The notes under the pieces were generated by a model. It did no database searches and had not been told where the DNA came from. It saw only the letters and a list, made by a program, of their open reading frames with translations. A stretch of DNA of 64,000 nt from Acidobacteriota bacterium. Its GTDB lineage: Bacteria > Acidobacteriota > Polarisedimenticolia > JACPZX01. Made by a program: the position numbers and the translations under genes. The DNA lies in assembly GCA_016195325.1 (NCBI GenBank), contig JACPZX010000016.1, forward strand, positions 99,303-163,302, written 5' to 3'. Of this stretch, positions 29,009-40,100 are shown one piece after another (position 1 is the stretch's first letter; the number at the start of each line of letters is the position of its first letter).

Positions 29009-30352
29009 ATGCACCGCCCGAATCCCTGGATGAAATCGCTGGCCCTCCTGCTCCTCGCCTCGGCCGCCGCCGTCGCCGAGAGCCGCGCCGACGACCTGAT
29101 GCAGCTCTACATCAAGGCGATCGAGTTCGACCCCGAGTTCCAGAGGGCCCGCATCGAGCGGCAGGCCTCGTTCGCGGCGGTCGACGAATCGAAGGCGGCG
29201 CTCGGCCCGGCCGTCAGCGCGAGCGCGGAGGGGTCGAAGAACTTCCAGGACACGACGCGGAGCACGAGCCCTCTCTTCCCCCTCGGCGCGCGCCAGTTCT
29301 ACGATTCGTCGTACTCCCTCTCGCTGAGCCAGCCCATCTACCGCCGCGATCTCATCGCGCGGATGCCCCAGGCGCGGGCCGATCTCCGGAAATCCGAGGC
29401 GCTCTTCACGGCCGCCGAGCAGGATCTCCTCTTCCGCGTCTCGCAGACGCACTTCCAGTTCCTGGCGGCGCGCGAGAGCCTGGACTTCTCCCGCGCGGAG
29501 GGGCAGGCCATCGCCGGCCAGCTCCTCGAAGCCCGGGAGCGCCTGTCCTCGGGGCTCGGCACCGTCGCCGACCTCCACGATCTCGAGGGGCGCGCCGCGC
29601 TCGCCGAGGCCGCCGAGATCGACGCGCAGGACGCCGTCGAGGAGGCCCGGCAGGCGATCGCCGAGATCACCGGCGAGGCGCCCGCCGAGCTCAAGCGCCT
29701 GAGCGACGCCTTCCCCCTCGTGCCGCCTGCGGACGCCGACGTCGCCACGTGGGTCTCGACAGCCATGTTCAGCAGCCCCCGCGTCCAGGCGGTGCAGGCC
29801 GACATCGACTCGGCCGAGCAGGAGATCCGGCGCCAGCGCGGCCTCTACCTCCCCGGGTTCGACCTCTTCGCCTCCTACAGCCTCAGCGACGCCGGCGGAT
29901 CGGTCTACGGAGCCGGCAACAGGATCGCCAGCACCCAGGCGGGGCTGAGGCTCTCGATCCCCCTCTACGACGGCGGCCGGGCCGTCTCGAGGGTCGAGCA
30001 GGCCGAGCTTCGCAAGAGCGCCGCCTACCAGGAGCTCGAGAAGGAGCGGCGGCGCGCCGAGAGGGAGGCCCGCGCCGCCTTCCAGGGGGTCGCGAGCGGC
30101 CTCACGCGCATCCAGGCGCTCACGAAGTCGGTCTTCGCTCACGAGGCCGCCGTGGCGGTGAAGGAGCAGGGGTGGCGCTCGGGGATCAACACGGGGCTCA
30201 TCGTCCTCGACGCGAGGAAGGAGCTCTACCAGGCGAAGCGGGATCTGGCGCAGGCCCGGTACCTCTACCTCCTTCAGGGTCTCAAGCTGAAGCAGGCCGC
30301 GGGGACCCTGGCCGTGGACGATCTGCGCCGGATCAACGCCTACCTCCAGTGA
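29009..30352 (+). CDS. TolC-family outer-membrane efflux/secretion channel
   Basis: This is a 447-residue protein. The signal peptide (MKSLALLLLASAAAVAESRA) ends near residue 27. The two structural repeats of the OEP family are visible: DLMQLYIKAIEFDPEFQRAR ... LSQPIYRRD (first) and SPRVQAVQADIDSAEQEIRR ... LSIPLYDGGR (second). Each has the long heptad helices and the strand pairs that make the trimeric outer-membrane barrel and periplasmic tunnel. Length and layout match TolC. GAGGG at 28994-28998 precedes the ATG. It lies 14 bases after the SecA-like gene and 11 bases before the last adaptor, so it is the outer-membrane exit of this operon. Confidence 0.85.
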   Translation: MHRPNPWMKSLALLLLASAAAVAESRADDLMQLYIKAIEFDPEFQRARIERQASFAAVDESKAALGPAVSASAEGSKNFQDTTRSTSPLFPLGARQFYDSSYSLSLSQPIYRRDLIARMPQARADLRKSEALFTAAEQDLLFRVSQTHFQFLAARESLDFSRAEGQAIAGQLLEARERLSSGLGTVADLHDLEGRAALAEAAEIDAQDAVEEARQAIAEITGEAPAELKRLSDAFPLVPPADADVATWVSTAMFSSPRVQAVQADIDSAEQEIRRQRGLYLPGFDLFASYSLSDAGGSVYGAGNRIASTQAGLRLSIPLYDGGRAVSRVEQAELRKSAAYQELEKERRRAEREARAAFQGVASGLTRIQALTKSVFAHEAAVAVKEQGWRSGINTGLIVLDARKELYQAKRDLAQARYLYLLQGLKLKQAAGTLAVDDLRRINAYLQ

Positions 30353-30363
30353 GATGCCGTACC

Positions 30364-31128
30364 ATGGAGCCGATCATGCCCAGAAGAGTCCGAGTCCCAT
30401 CGCTTCTCGCCGCCGCCGCCCTCGCCGCCTGGGGGGCGCCCGCGCGGGCGGAGGAGTTCGAATGCCTCGTCCAGCCGTACGCCGACGTGAAGATCAGCAG
30501 CGCGGTGCCGGGGATCCTCGATGAGGTCCGCGTCGATCGCGGCGACGTCGTCACGAAGGGGCAGCCCCTCGCCTACCTCAAGTCGGACGTCGAGCGCGCG
30601 AACATCGACCTCGCCAGGGCCAAGGCCGCCTTCGCCGCGCGCAAGGTCGAGCGCAACAAGACGCTCTACAAGAAGCAGATGCTCTCGAGCCACGACAAGG
30701 ACGAGCTGGAGACAGAGCTCGAGATCCTGAAGCTCGAGGTCCGCGAGGCCGAGGAGCGGCTCAAGCTCCGCACCATCGTCAGCCCGATCGACGGCGTCGT
30801 CGTGAAGCGGCACTACTCCCCCGGCGAGTTCGTGGAGGAGAAGCCCATCCTCGAGGTGGCCCAGATCGACCCCCTGAGGATCGAGGTCGTCGTCCCCTTC
30901 AAGCTCTTCGGGGTGATCCGCGTGGGGTCGTCGGCGAAGGTGTCGTGGGAGGCGCCGATTCTCGGATCCTACGCCGCGACGGTGAAGGTGGTCGATCCGG
31001 TCGTGGATCCCGCCAGCGGGACGATCGGCGTCCGCCTCGAGCTGCCGAACCCGAGGGGCTCGCTTCCCGCGGGGACGAAGTGCACCACGCGATTCGCCCT
31101 TCCCGGGGATCGCCCCTCCTCGAACTAG
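30364..31128 (+). CDS. HlyD-family periplasmic adaptor (short)
   Basis: This is a 254-residue periplasmic adaptor. It has a signal peptide (PSLLAAAALAAWGAPARAEE) and the lipoyl half ISSAVPGILDEVRVDRGDVV, followed by a helical hairpin of only 55 or so residues and the second lipoyl half RTIVSPIDGVVVKRHYSPGE. A beta-barrel domain (LRIEVVVPFKLFGVIRVG ... PASGTIGVRLELPNPRG) completes it. There is no membrane helix, so it is periplasmic or a lipid-free partner of TolC. ATG 30376 has GGAG six bases upstream and may be the true start; ATG 30364 is given as the longest plausible one. Its TAG (31126-31128) overlaps by three bases the stop codon of the convergent giant gene, so no terminator separates them. 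Confidence 0.8.
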   Translation: MEPIMPRRVRVPSLLAAAALAAWGAPARAEEFECLVQPYADVKISSAVPGILDEVRVDRGDVVTKGQPLAYLKSDVERANIDLARAKAAFAARKVERNKTLYKKQMLSSHDKDELETELEILKLEVREAEERLKLRTIVSPIDGVVVKRHYSPGEFVEEKPILEVAQIDPLRIEVVVPFKLFGVIRVGSSAKVSWEAPILGSYAATVKVVDPVVDPASGTIGVRLELPNPRGSLPAGTKCTTRFALPGDRPSSN

Positions 31129-34100
31129 AGCAGGTCGTCCCGGTCGCGCGCCGCGTCGTCGAGGGGGGCGAGCGTCAGGATTGGCGCCCACCGCGTGGCC
31201 GTCGCCGTCGAATAGAAGTCGATCGGCGACGACGGGCTGAGCCTCCCGATCAGGGCGGTCGCCGTGAGGGCCGTCCCGGTCAGGGCCGGGGCCGGGGCCT
31301 GGGTCACGCTGGTGATCGTCACCCCCGTGAGGGCCGGGTCGTCCGACACGATTCTCACGGTGTCGAACGAGCTGGTCCCCTGCGCCGTCATGAGGCCGAA
31401 CCGGCCGTAGGTCGTCACGCCGTTGAACGCGTAGGTGAAGGCGGTCGAGCCGGCGAGCGTCACGACGGCCGTCGTCCCCTTCAACGTCAGGCCGAGCTGG
31501 AAGTCCACCCCCGACGCGATCGGCGCCGCCCCCTGCGCATCCACCTTCCACCCGGCGGCCGCGGTGTAGTGTCCCAGCTTCAGAAGGCCCGATCGGACGT
31601 CCACGATGAGGTACTTGAAGTCGTCGACGCCGTAGAAGTCGAAGACGAAGCCACCGGCGGCGGCCGTACGCAGCGTCGCCGACAGGTCGAGAACCGCCGC
31701 GGTCTGGAGGCCGCGGGCCAGACCGAGATCGACGAGCGAGACGGCGCGGTCGGCCCCCGCGGCCGGCGTGGCCCCCCATCTTCCGGCCGATATCGTCCAG
31801 CTCCCGGTGCGCGTCCCCTTGAAGACGTTCGCGACGCCATCGCTGAAGTCCTCGGTGGTGTCGAACGTCGCGGGCCTCGAGTCCGCCTGGACGATGACGT
31901 CGTCGTAGGCGCCCCGCGAGTTGTCGGAGCCGACGCCGACGAATCCGGCGTTGAGGCCGTACGCGAAGCCGTCGACGATGCGCTGGGCGTAGGTGAAGCT
32001 GAGCTGGCTCCCCCCGTCCCCGGTCAGCGTGGCGGTGCTGTGATCGAGCGCGAGCATGAGCGAGTAGTTCACGTCGGACTTCACGTTGAAGGGCTTCTGA
32101 ACGTCCACGATCCAGCCCGCCGCCGTCCGATGGCCCATCTGGAGCTTGTTGACGAATCCGTTGAGCCCCGCGAACTTGAAGTCGGTCTTGCTCTGGTAGT
32201 CGAAGATCAGGTAGGCGTTCGCCTTCCAGCCGGCCGTCGGCTTGACGACCCGCACCGTCGCGAGCATCTCGAAGTAGCTCGGGAGCTGCACGTCCACGTC
32301 GAAGACGCTCGCCGCGTCGCCGCCGAGTGAGGCCGCCGCCACCTGCAGCTCGCCGTTCACGACGGTCCACACGCCGCTGTCGGGGGCGAAGCTCGAGAAG
32401 CTGCCGGTGTTGAAGGCGGCTGACCTAAGGACGTCCTTCCTCCCCCCGTGGAGGTTCCCGGCCTGCGGATCGCCCGGCGCGCCGGTCTGATCCTGCCAGT
32501 AGGAGTCCTTCTGGGTGACGAGGCCGATCTCGCCGAGAGGCTCGCCGTTACGCGCCGGATCGGTGCCCGCGTCGGCGGCGCGCGTCGGATCGGCGCCGTC
32601 CCCGGACGACAGGTCATAGAGGTACTGGAAGAGCTGCGGGCTCAGGGATCGGCTGATCGTAAAGGCCCCGAACGGCGCGAAGGGAACCAGGTAGCTGTTG
32701 AACTCGCCGACCCAGTCGATGAGCCGGTCGCCGCCGGTGTTGGCGATGAGGACGTCGCGCCCGGCGCCGCCGTACGCGATGTCCTCGTACGTCACGTGGG
32801 TGTCGGGAACGTTGTTCGCGAGCGGATCGGCCGTCCCCGCCGTCGAGTCGTGATCGTCGTCGGCGTTGAGGAGATCGTTCCCGAAGCCGCCGAAGAGGTG
32901 ATCCTGGCCCGTGCCGCCGACGATCCAGTCGTTGCCGAGATCGCCGAAGATGCGGTCCACGCCGTCGCTGTGGATGTTCAGGGCGGCGTCGACGATCGGC
33001 CCCTCCTTCGCATCGAAGTTCAGGAGGAACGGCGTCCCGGTGGAGTTCCCCGTGAAGACGCCGTTCGCGTCGACGAAGATCTTCCGGAGCGGGTTGTTCT
33101 CGTCGTACGCGGCGAACTCCTCGGGGCGCGTCTGCTCGAACCGGAGGACGTTCCCCGGGTTGTACGGCCGATCGTAGAAGAGCGACAGCGCCTCGGCCCC
33201 CGACATGGCGTCGTCGCCCGACGCGCCGTGGAGCGAGTCCATCCCCCAGCCGCCGTAGATGATGTCGTCGGCGCCGCCGAAGGGGAGGAGGGCCGGATCG
33301 CGCGTCGGCTTGAAGAGCGGATTCTCCGCCGTCCCGGCCGGCCCGAGGTTGAACGGCTCGATGTTGACCGTCTTCTTCAGCTCGCCGGAGACGTTGATGA
33401 TCGCGATCTGGAGGTTCCCCGGGATGTCGATGCGGAGATCGACCGCCGTGACCTTGAGGACGCCGTAGATCGGCTCGGCGAAGAGGTCCGTGCTCCCGGT
33501 GGCGAGGAGCGTGTTGCGGCTCGTCGAGATGCGCCCGTCGTCGCCGATCGCGCCGTCGTCGCCGGTGCCGCCCGAGATCCAGTCGTTCCCGTACCCGCCG
33601 ATGAGGTCGTCGTCCTGCCCCTCGCCGAAGAGGACGTCGTTCCCGCGCGTCCCGTAGATGAAGTCGTCCCCCGACTCGCCGTGGATCTCGTCGGCCGCGC
33701 CGATGTCGAGGACCGCGGCCTGGGCGTTGAAGTCGATGCCGCCCGGCGTGTAGTCGAGGATCTCCGCCGCCCGCGGGATGATCTCGAGCCTCTGGGCGGC
33801 CGGCAGGGCGTCGGTGTAGGTGTCGTAGCGGAAGGCGAGGAAGGCGCCGCCGTAGACGCGGTTCACGCCGACGAGGCGGTAGATGTCGCCGTTGTCGCCG
33901 AGGATCGTGTCGGCGTCGCGCGCGTGCCCTTGCGCCGACAGGTTTCCGAGGTCGTTCCGGGCGATCTCGGTCCCGGCGCCGCCGAAGATGAGGTCGGTCC
34001 CGTCCGGCCGGAGCGCGCGGTCGTTCGCCGCGCTCGACGGATCGGTGAGGCCGAAGAGGCGCGACGATCCGCCGAGGATGTCGTCCTGGCCGAGTCCGCC

Positions 34101-37100
34101 GAAGACGACGTCGTTCCCGCCGTTCGCCTCGATGTAGTCGTCTCCGTCTGTGGCCGCCTCGAACGAGGGGCGCACGATGAGGAAGCCCGTTGCAGGATCG
34201 CGGCCGGCCCAGACGTCCGGAGCGCGCGCCGCCAGATTGTCCTCGACCTTCAGGTCGCCGTCCCCCTGGATGACGTCGTTGCCGAGCTGGCCGAAGATCA
34301 CGTCGTCGTCCGGGCCGCCCGCGATCTGGTCGTCGCCGAAGTTGTTCAGCGCGGCGGCCTGCACGGCGCTCGAGTGGTCGAGGATCGTGATGGCGTAGTC
34401 GCTCCACACCGGGGCCCCCGCCGGGTTCAGGCGCGGCGTCGAATCCACCAGGACCCCGCCCTTCGCGTCGTACAGGAGCGTCCCCGTGAGCGTGCGGAAG
34501 CGGTCGCCCGTGTAGTTCCTGTACCTCGTCAGGCGCGTGAGGGAGACGTTGTCGCCGAAGATCAGGTCGTCGCCCGCGTCGCCGTCCAGGAAGTCGCCCG
34601 CCGCGCCGCCGATCACGACGTCCTCGCCCGGGCCGGCCGCGACGCGATCCGCGCCGCCGATGAGGCGCGCCGTCGTCTCGACGAAGTAGATCCTGGGGGT
34701 CGTCAGGCTCGAGCCCGCGGGGAGGACCGGCGCCCCCGCGCTCTTGAGATCCCACAGGAGGACGAGGGCGTTGTCGCCCACGATGACGTCGTCGCCGGTG
34801 TCGAGGCTGCCTCGCGCGGAATCGCCGTCGATCCGGTCGCTGCCGGCCCCCCCGAGGATGACGTCGTTGGCGGCGTTCCCCTGGATGACGTCGTCGCCGC
34901 CGCGGGCGGGGTCGGTGCTCTCGAGTCGCGTCGCAAGGCCGTTCGTGTACACGGCGCGGCCGTAGTCGCCGAAGACCACGTCGTCGTCCTCGGCCGCGAG
35001 GATCGTCTCGCGCGTCGGATCGCCCGCGATGTCGTCGTTCCCGCCGCCGAAGATCAGGTCCTCGTCCTTGAGCGCCGCGTTGGCCGTGTCGCTGCCGCGG
35101 ATGGCGTCGTCGCCGCCCACGGTCGGATCGACCGTCAGCGCGAAGGTGATCGGTCGCACGACGCCGTCGATCCGGTCGCCCGCGCCGCCGTGGCCGAGAA
35201 CCGCCGCCGCCATCGCCTCGAGGGCGGAGAGGGGCAGCGTGAGGTCGATCGTCGCCGCCGGATTCGCGAAGTACAGGACGCGCCCGCGGTCGCCGAAGAT
35301 CACGTCGTCGGACTGCCCGCCGATGATCGTGTCGCGACCCTGGCCGCCGAAGATGACGAGAGGCAGCGTCGAGTTCGAGGCCACGACGGTGTCGCTGTCG
35401 GGGTAGGTCAGGAAGGCGTCGTACGGCCCCTGCGTGTCGAGGACGAAGAATCCGTCGCCGCCGTCGGTCTCCATCGGATCGGTCGCCGGCCCGATGTCGA
35501 GATCGACCGTCACGTCGTCGTTGCCGAGGCCGGTGTTGAGGAAGGTCGCGGTCCGCATCCCCGGCCGGAAATGCGTGCCGTCGATCCGGATGACGTCGCG
35601 GCCGTACCCGGTCCAGATGCGGACGCCGCTCGCCGTGCCGTTCAGCGGCGGCCGGCCGAAGTTGCCGTTCGCGGCGGCCTGGAAGTTGATGGCGCCGGCG
35701 GCGAGGCCGCGGATCTGGATCTCGGCCCCCGGCACGAACGGCGACGGGAGGACGCCGCCGAGGACGGGGGGCTTGTCGGTGATGACGACGTTCGCATCCC
35801 CCGTCACCGACGACTCGTCGCTCACCATCAGGAGGTGGTTGCCGGCTCCCGCGTGGATGTTGAGCTCGCCGCGAAGGTCGTCGAGGTCCCCCTCGAGGAA
35901 GTCGGCCGTCAGGGACGACGTCTGGTCCATCGCCGCCAGGGACGAGACGTAGTACCGCTCGTCGCCGTTGTGGCCGTAGATGTTCGTGATGGCCGTCGTG
36001 CCGCGGACGTTGACGACCTCGTTCCCGTCGGCGAGGTCGAGGTTCAGGACGTCCACGCCGGCGTAGTGGATGCCGCTCCGGCGCGCCGCGATGACCACCG
36101 GGTTGTCGAGGCTCCGGTCGTCGACGACGAGGGCGTCCGCCACGACGCCGGGGAGGCTCGTGACGGTGTAGACGCGCAGCGCCACGCCGAGGTCCGTGCG
36201 GACCACCGCCACGCTCGCGATCCCCAGGATCGCGTTGAGCGCGGTGGCGACGTCGCCGGCCGTCGCGTTCCACGGGAGCGCCCACGTCCGGTTGGCGCCG
36301 TCCACGAAGAGGGTGAAGGTGCCGGAGACGGCGTTGATGGTGACCTCTGCGCGGCCGGCCCCGGTCTTCCTCGACCCGGAGGTCGGCGCCACGCTCAGCC
36401 GGTAGGCGTCGCCGAGCGCCCCGCGGAGGAGTCCCTGGTAGGTGACAAGGTACGTGTCGCCCACCCGGTCCACGAGGACGTCCTTCACCCCCGGCAGGAA
36501 CCCTTCGGCCGACAGGAGGCCGGTGCTGCGGATGGCGTCGATGAGCCTGTCGCGGAATGTCCGCGGGTCATCGCCGGGCGACAGGTCGAAGGTCGCCAGC
36601 CCCGCGCCGAGCGTGACGGTGTAGAGGCCGGAAGGGGCGTTCACCTTCACCGTCTGGACGAGCGATCGCTTCGCGGCGAGGGCCTCGATGACCGGCGGCA
36701 GCCCCGAGGCGTCGGCGATCAGGTTCGAGACGTCGCCGGTGATGGCGAGGTCGAGCGACGCGATCCGCTCGTCCCCGAGGAAGCCGATGGTGAAGACGTT
36801 CCCCGATCGGCTCACGACGACGTCGGTGACCCCCGGCAGGCCCAGGCCTCGCAGCACGGCCTCGAGATCGAGCGCCCCGATCCGGAACCTCAGGTCTCCC
36901 GTCGTCGGGCCGTGCGCGCCGACCTTCAGGCTGAAGTGGCCGCCGCTCGCGTTCCGGATCTCGACCGTCTGCGCGTAGGCGTCCTGGAGATCGAGTCCGT
37001 CGACCGTCGCGCCCGTCAGCGTGGCGACGTCGGAGCTCTGGTCCCCAGAGTCGTCCAGGTTGACGGTGTCGATGCCGGCCCCGCCGTCCAGCCGCAGCAG

Positions 37101-40100
37101 CCCGTCGATCGTGTCGATCGTCCCGCGCAGAGGCGACGCCGCGTGATCGATCGACCGATCGAAGAGGGTCGAGCCGAAGCTCGTGCCCACCGAGATGACG
37201 TCGTCGCCCGTCCCCCCCTCGATGAGGGTCGGGCCCGCGATGGTGCGGACGAAGATCTGGTCATCGATCGCCTCGGGGAGGAACCGGCGTTGATCGCCGC
37301 CGCTCACGCGCGTCGTCCCGCCGTGGGTGCTCTGGACGACGAACCGGTCCGAGCCGTGGCCGAGGAAGATCCCGACCATCTCGATGTCGGTGTAGGTGAT
37401 GCCGCCGTCGAACCTCTGGCCGGCGATGACGCGGTCGCCGCCCATCCCGAGCCCGAAGATGCGCGAGTCGGTCATGCCGCCCACGCGCCCGCCCACGCTG
37501 TCGTTGTCGAGCACGTTCAGCACGTCGATCTGCTCGGCCTCGACAGCGCGGAAGTTCGGGTTGTCGTCGGGGACGAACTCGTGCGGATCGGTCTCTCCTC
37601 GCGTCCCGATCCCGGGCACGAAGAGGTACAGCTTCGGCTCGGGGATCGACCGGTCCGCGTCGGGATCGACACCGCCGACCACCTTGAGCGGCCCGCGGAT
37701 GTCGTCGAGGAGCCTCGGCGCCGGGGCGAAGACCTGCACCTCGTCGCCGTCGATCGTGTTGTCGTCGACCGCCCTCACGCGGATGAGCTTGGGCTGGTTC
37801 CAGTCGGCCGACGTGAAGGTGAGCCTCAGCTCGGTCTCGCTCTCCGCGGCGACGTTCCCGTTCGCGTCCATGAGGGCGACGATGACCTGGCGCGCGTCGC
37901 CGGTCCGGTACGTCACCGACACCTTCGCGGCGGGGTTGGGCACCGTCGCGGTGGCGAAGCTCAGCGTCCGCCCGCTGAGCGCGTACTCCGAGCGGTCGAG
38001 GATGCGGCTGTCGATCGTGACCATCTCGATGCGGGTCGGATCGCGCGAGAGCTCGAGGAGGCCGCCCGGAAGGGTCGCGAAGTCGGCGACCTCGGTGAGC
38101 GTCTCGCCGTTCTCGAACCGGTAGAAGGCCTCGACGCGCGAGAAGGCCGAGAGCGGATGGCTATGGTCGGGGGTGAGGACCAGCGTCTGCCCGTCGAGCC
38201 GGAACTCCGCGTCCCTGAGGTACGACACGCTCACCTCATCCGCCGCCGCGGGCGGGCGGAGCGGGCTCAGCGTGAGGACGCTTCCGGCGAGGCTGTACTC
38301 GCTCTTCCCGAGGAGCCGCCCGCCGATCGTCACCGACAGGAGCTGGCTCGGCAGCTTCGAGAGGGTCATGACCCCGCCGGCCAGCGTCCCGAAGTCGGCC
38401 GTGTCGGTCGAGAGGAGCCCGCGCGAGAGCTTCCGGCCGTCGATCTTCACCTGCACGATGAGCGTCGGATCCTTCTGGAGCGCGAGGAACGCCGTGAACG
38501 TCGCCGGGTTGCCGATGGCGCCGAAGAGAGCGCTCTGCTTCAGCTCGCCGCCGGTCTGCGTGAAGTCGGGCCGGATGACGACGTCGACGCTCGCCAGCGT
38601 GGGCTGCTTCGTCAGGACGACGGTGTAGAAGTCGCCGAAGAGCGGGTTCGACGCGGAGACCGTCTCGTAGACGCGCGTGGAGCCGGCGGTCTGCCGGATG
38701 AGGACCGAGCCGATGTCGTCGTCGAGGACCTTCGCGTCGAGATCCTGGACCGTCAGGTCGAAGTAGGCCGACGCGGCGCCGAAGGAGGACTCGACGGTGT
38801 GCCGGATCGTCGAGATCTGCGTCCCCTCGACCACCGTGTCGTTCACCGCGTTGATGAGGACGAGGCGATCCGTGGCCCAGTCGTTCTCGTCGAAGGTGAG
38901 CTCCGTCACCGGGGCGCCGTGGAAGCTGAGGCTCACCTGGGCGTCGGTGAGGAACTTCACCTTCACGACCTCGCCCGGGTTCGGGCGCTTCGTGATCTTC
39001 ACGAGGTACGCGTCCGAGGCGCCTCCCTCGAAGGCGAACGTCCCGTCGTCCTGGAGCCCCGTGGCCGGGTCGGCCGGGAGCACGACCACCCCCGCGGCGT
39101 CGTCGTCCACGACCTCGAAGGTCATGAGCGGGATCTTCGCGTCGACGTAGTTGATGGCGCTGTCGCCCGAGATGCTGTGGCGCACCGACTCGAAGCTGAG
39201 CGCCCCGTCCGGGAGCAGGTACTCGATCGAGACGACCGCTCCCGGCGCGCGCGGCGCGAGGAGGTTGAGGTCGATCGTGCGCCCCGTGACCGTGAACTCG
39301 GTGGAGCGGATCCGCTGGCCGTCGATCTCGATCCTCTCGACCGAGTCGGGGGTGCGCGCGAGGACGAACGCGCCCGTGACGCCGCCGGGGAAGGCGAAGG
39401 TCTCGGCGACCTGCTTCTGGATTCCCTCGGGGACGTTGTCGGCGGCCGCGATCACGTAGATGAGGCGCGGCTCGAAGTAGTCGAACTCGGTGAAGGTGAT
39501 GACGAGCGACTCGACCGGCGCCTTCGAGGGATCGTCGGTCACGAGGACCCCGCGCGCCCCCGCCGCCAGCTCCTCGGCGGTGTTCTCGTTGGGCGTGATG
39601 GTGACGAAGACCTTTCGCTTGGCCGGATCGGGATCCTGCGGGATGCGGGTCAGGACGACGGAGTAGACGGCGAAGACCACCCCCTGGTCCTGGAGCCGGC
39701 CCGGGAATATGGCGCCCGTGGCTCCCTCGAAGACGCGCTGCACGCTCAGCGGCGTGACGACCACGGCCGCCTCGTCGTTGTCGGCGACGTCGGCGGAGAT
39801 CCCCTCGACGACCGCGTCCTTGAACGCCGGGTCGGTGGTCTCCACCGAGTGGAGGATCAGCCCCGAGTGGCCGCGGAGGTCCTTCGCGCTCACGGCGACC
39901 GCCTGGCCGTCGACCGAGCCCCCCACCTCGACGGTGTCGCTCCCCAGCCCGCCGAAGATCGTCGTGCTGAGGAACTGGCTCGTGGAGTAGACGACGAACC
40001 GGTCGTTCCCCTCCATCCCGTCGACGTCCAGCGACTCGACGCCCACGAACTGGACGAAGAGGCCGGCGCCGAACACCCCGTCCTTCGTGACGACGAAGGT

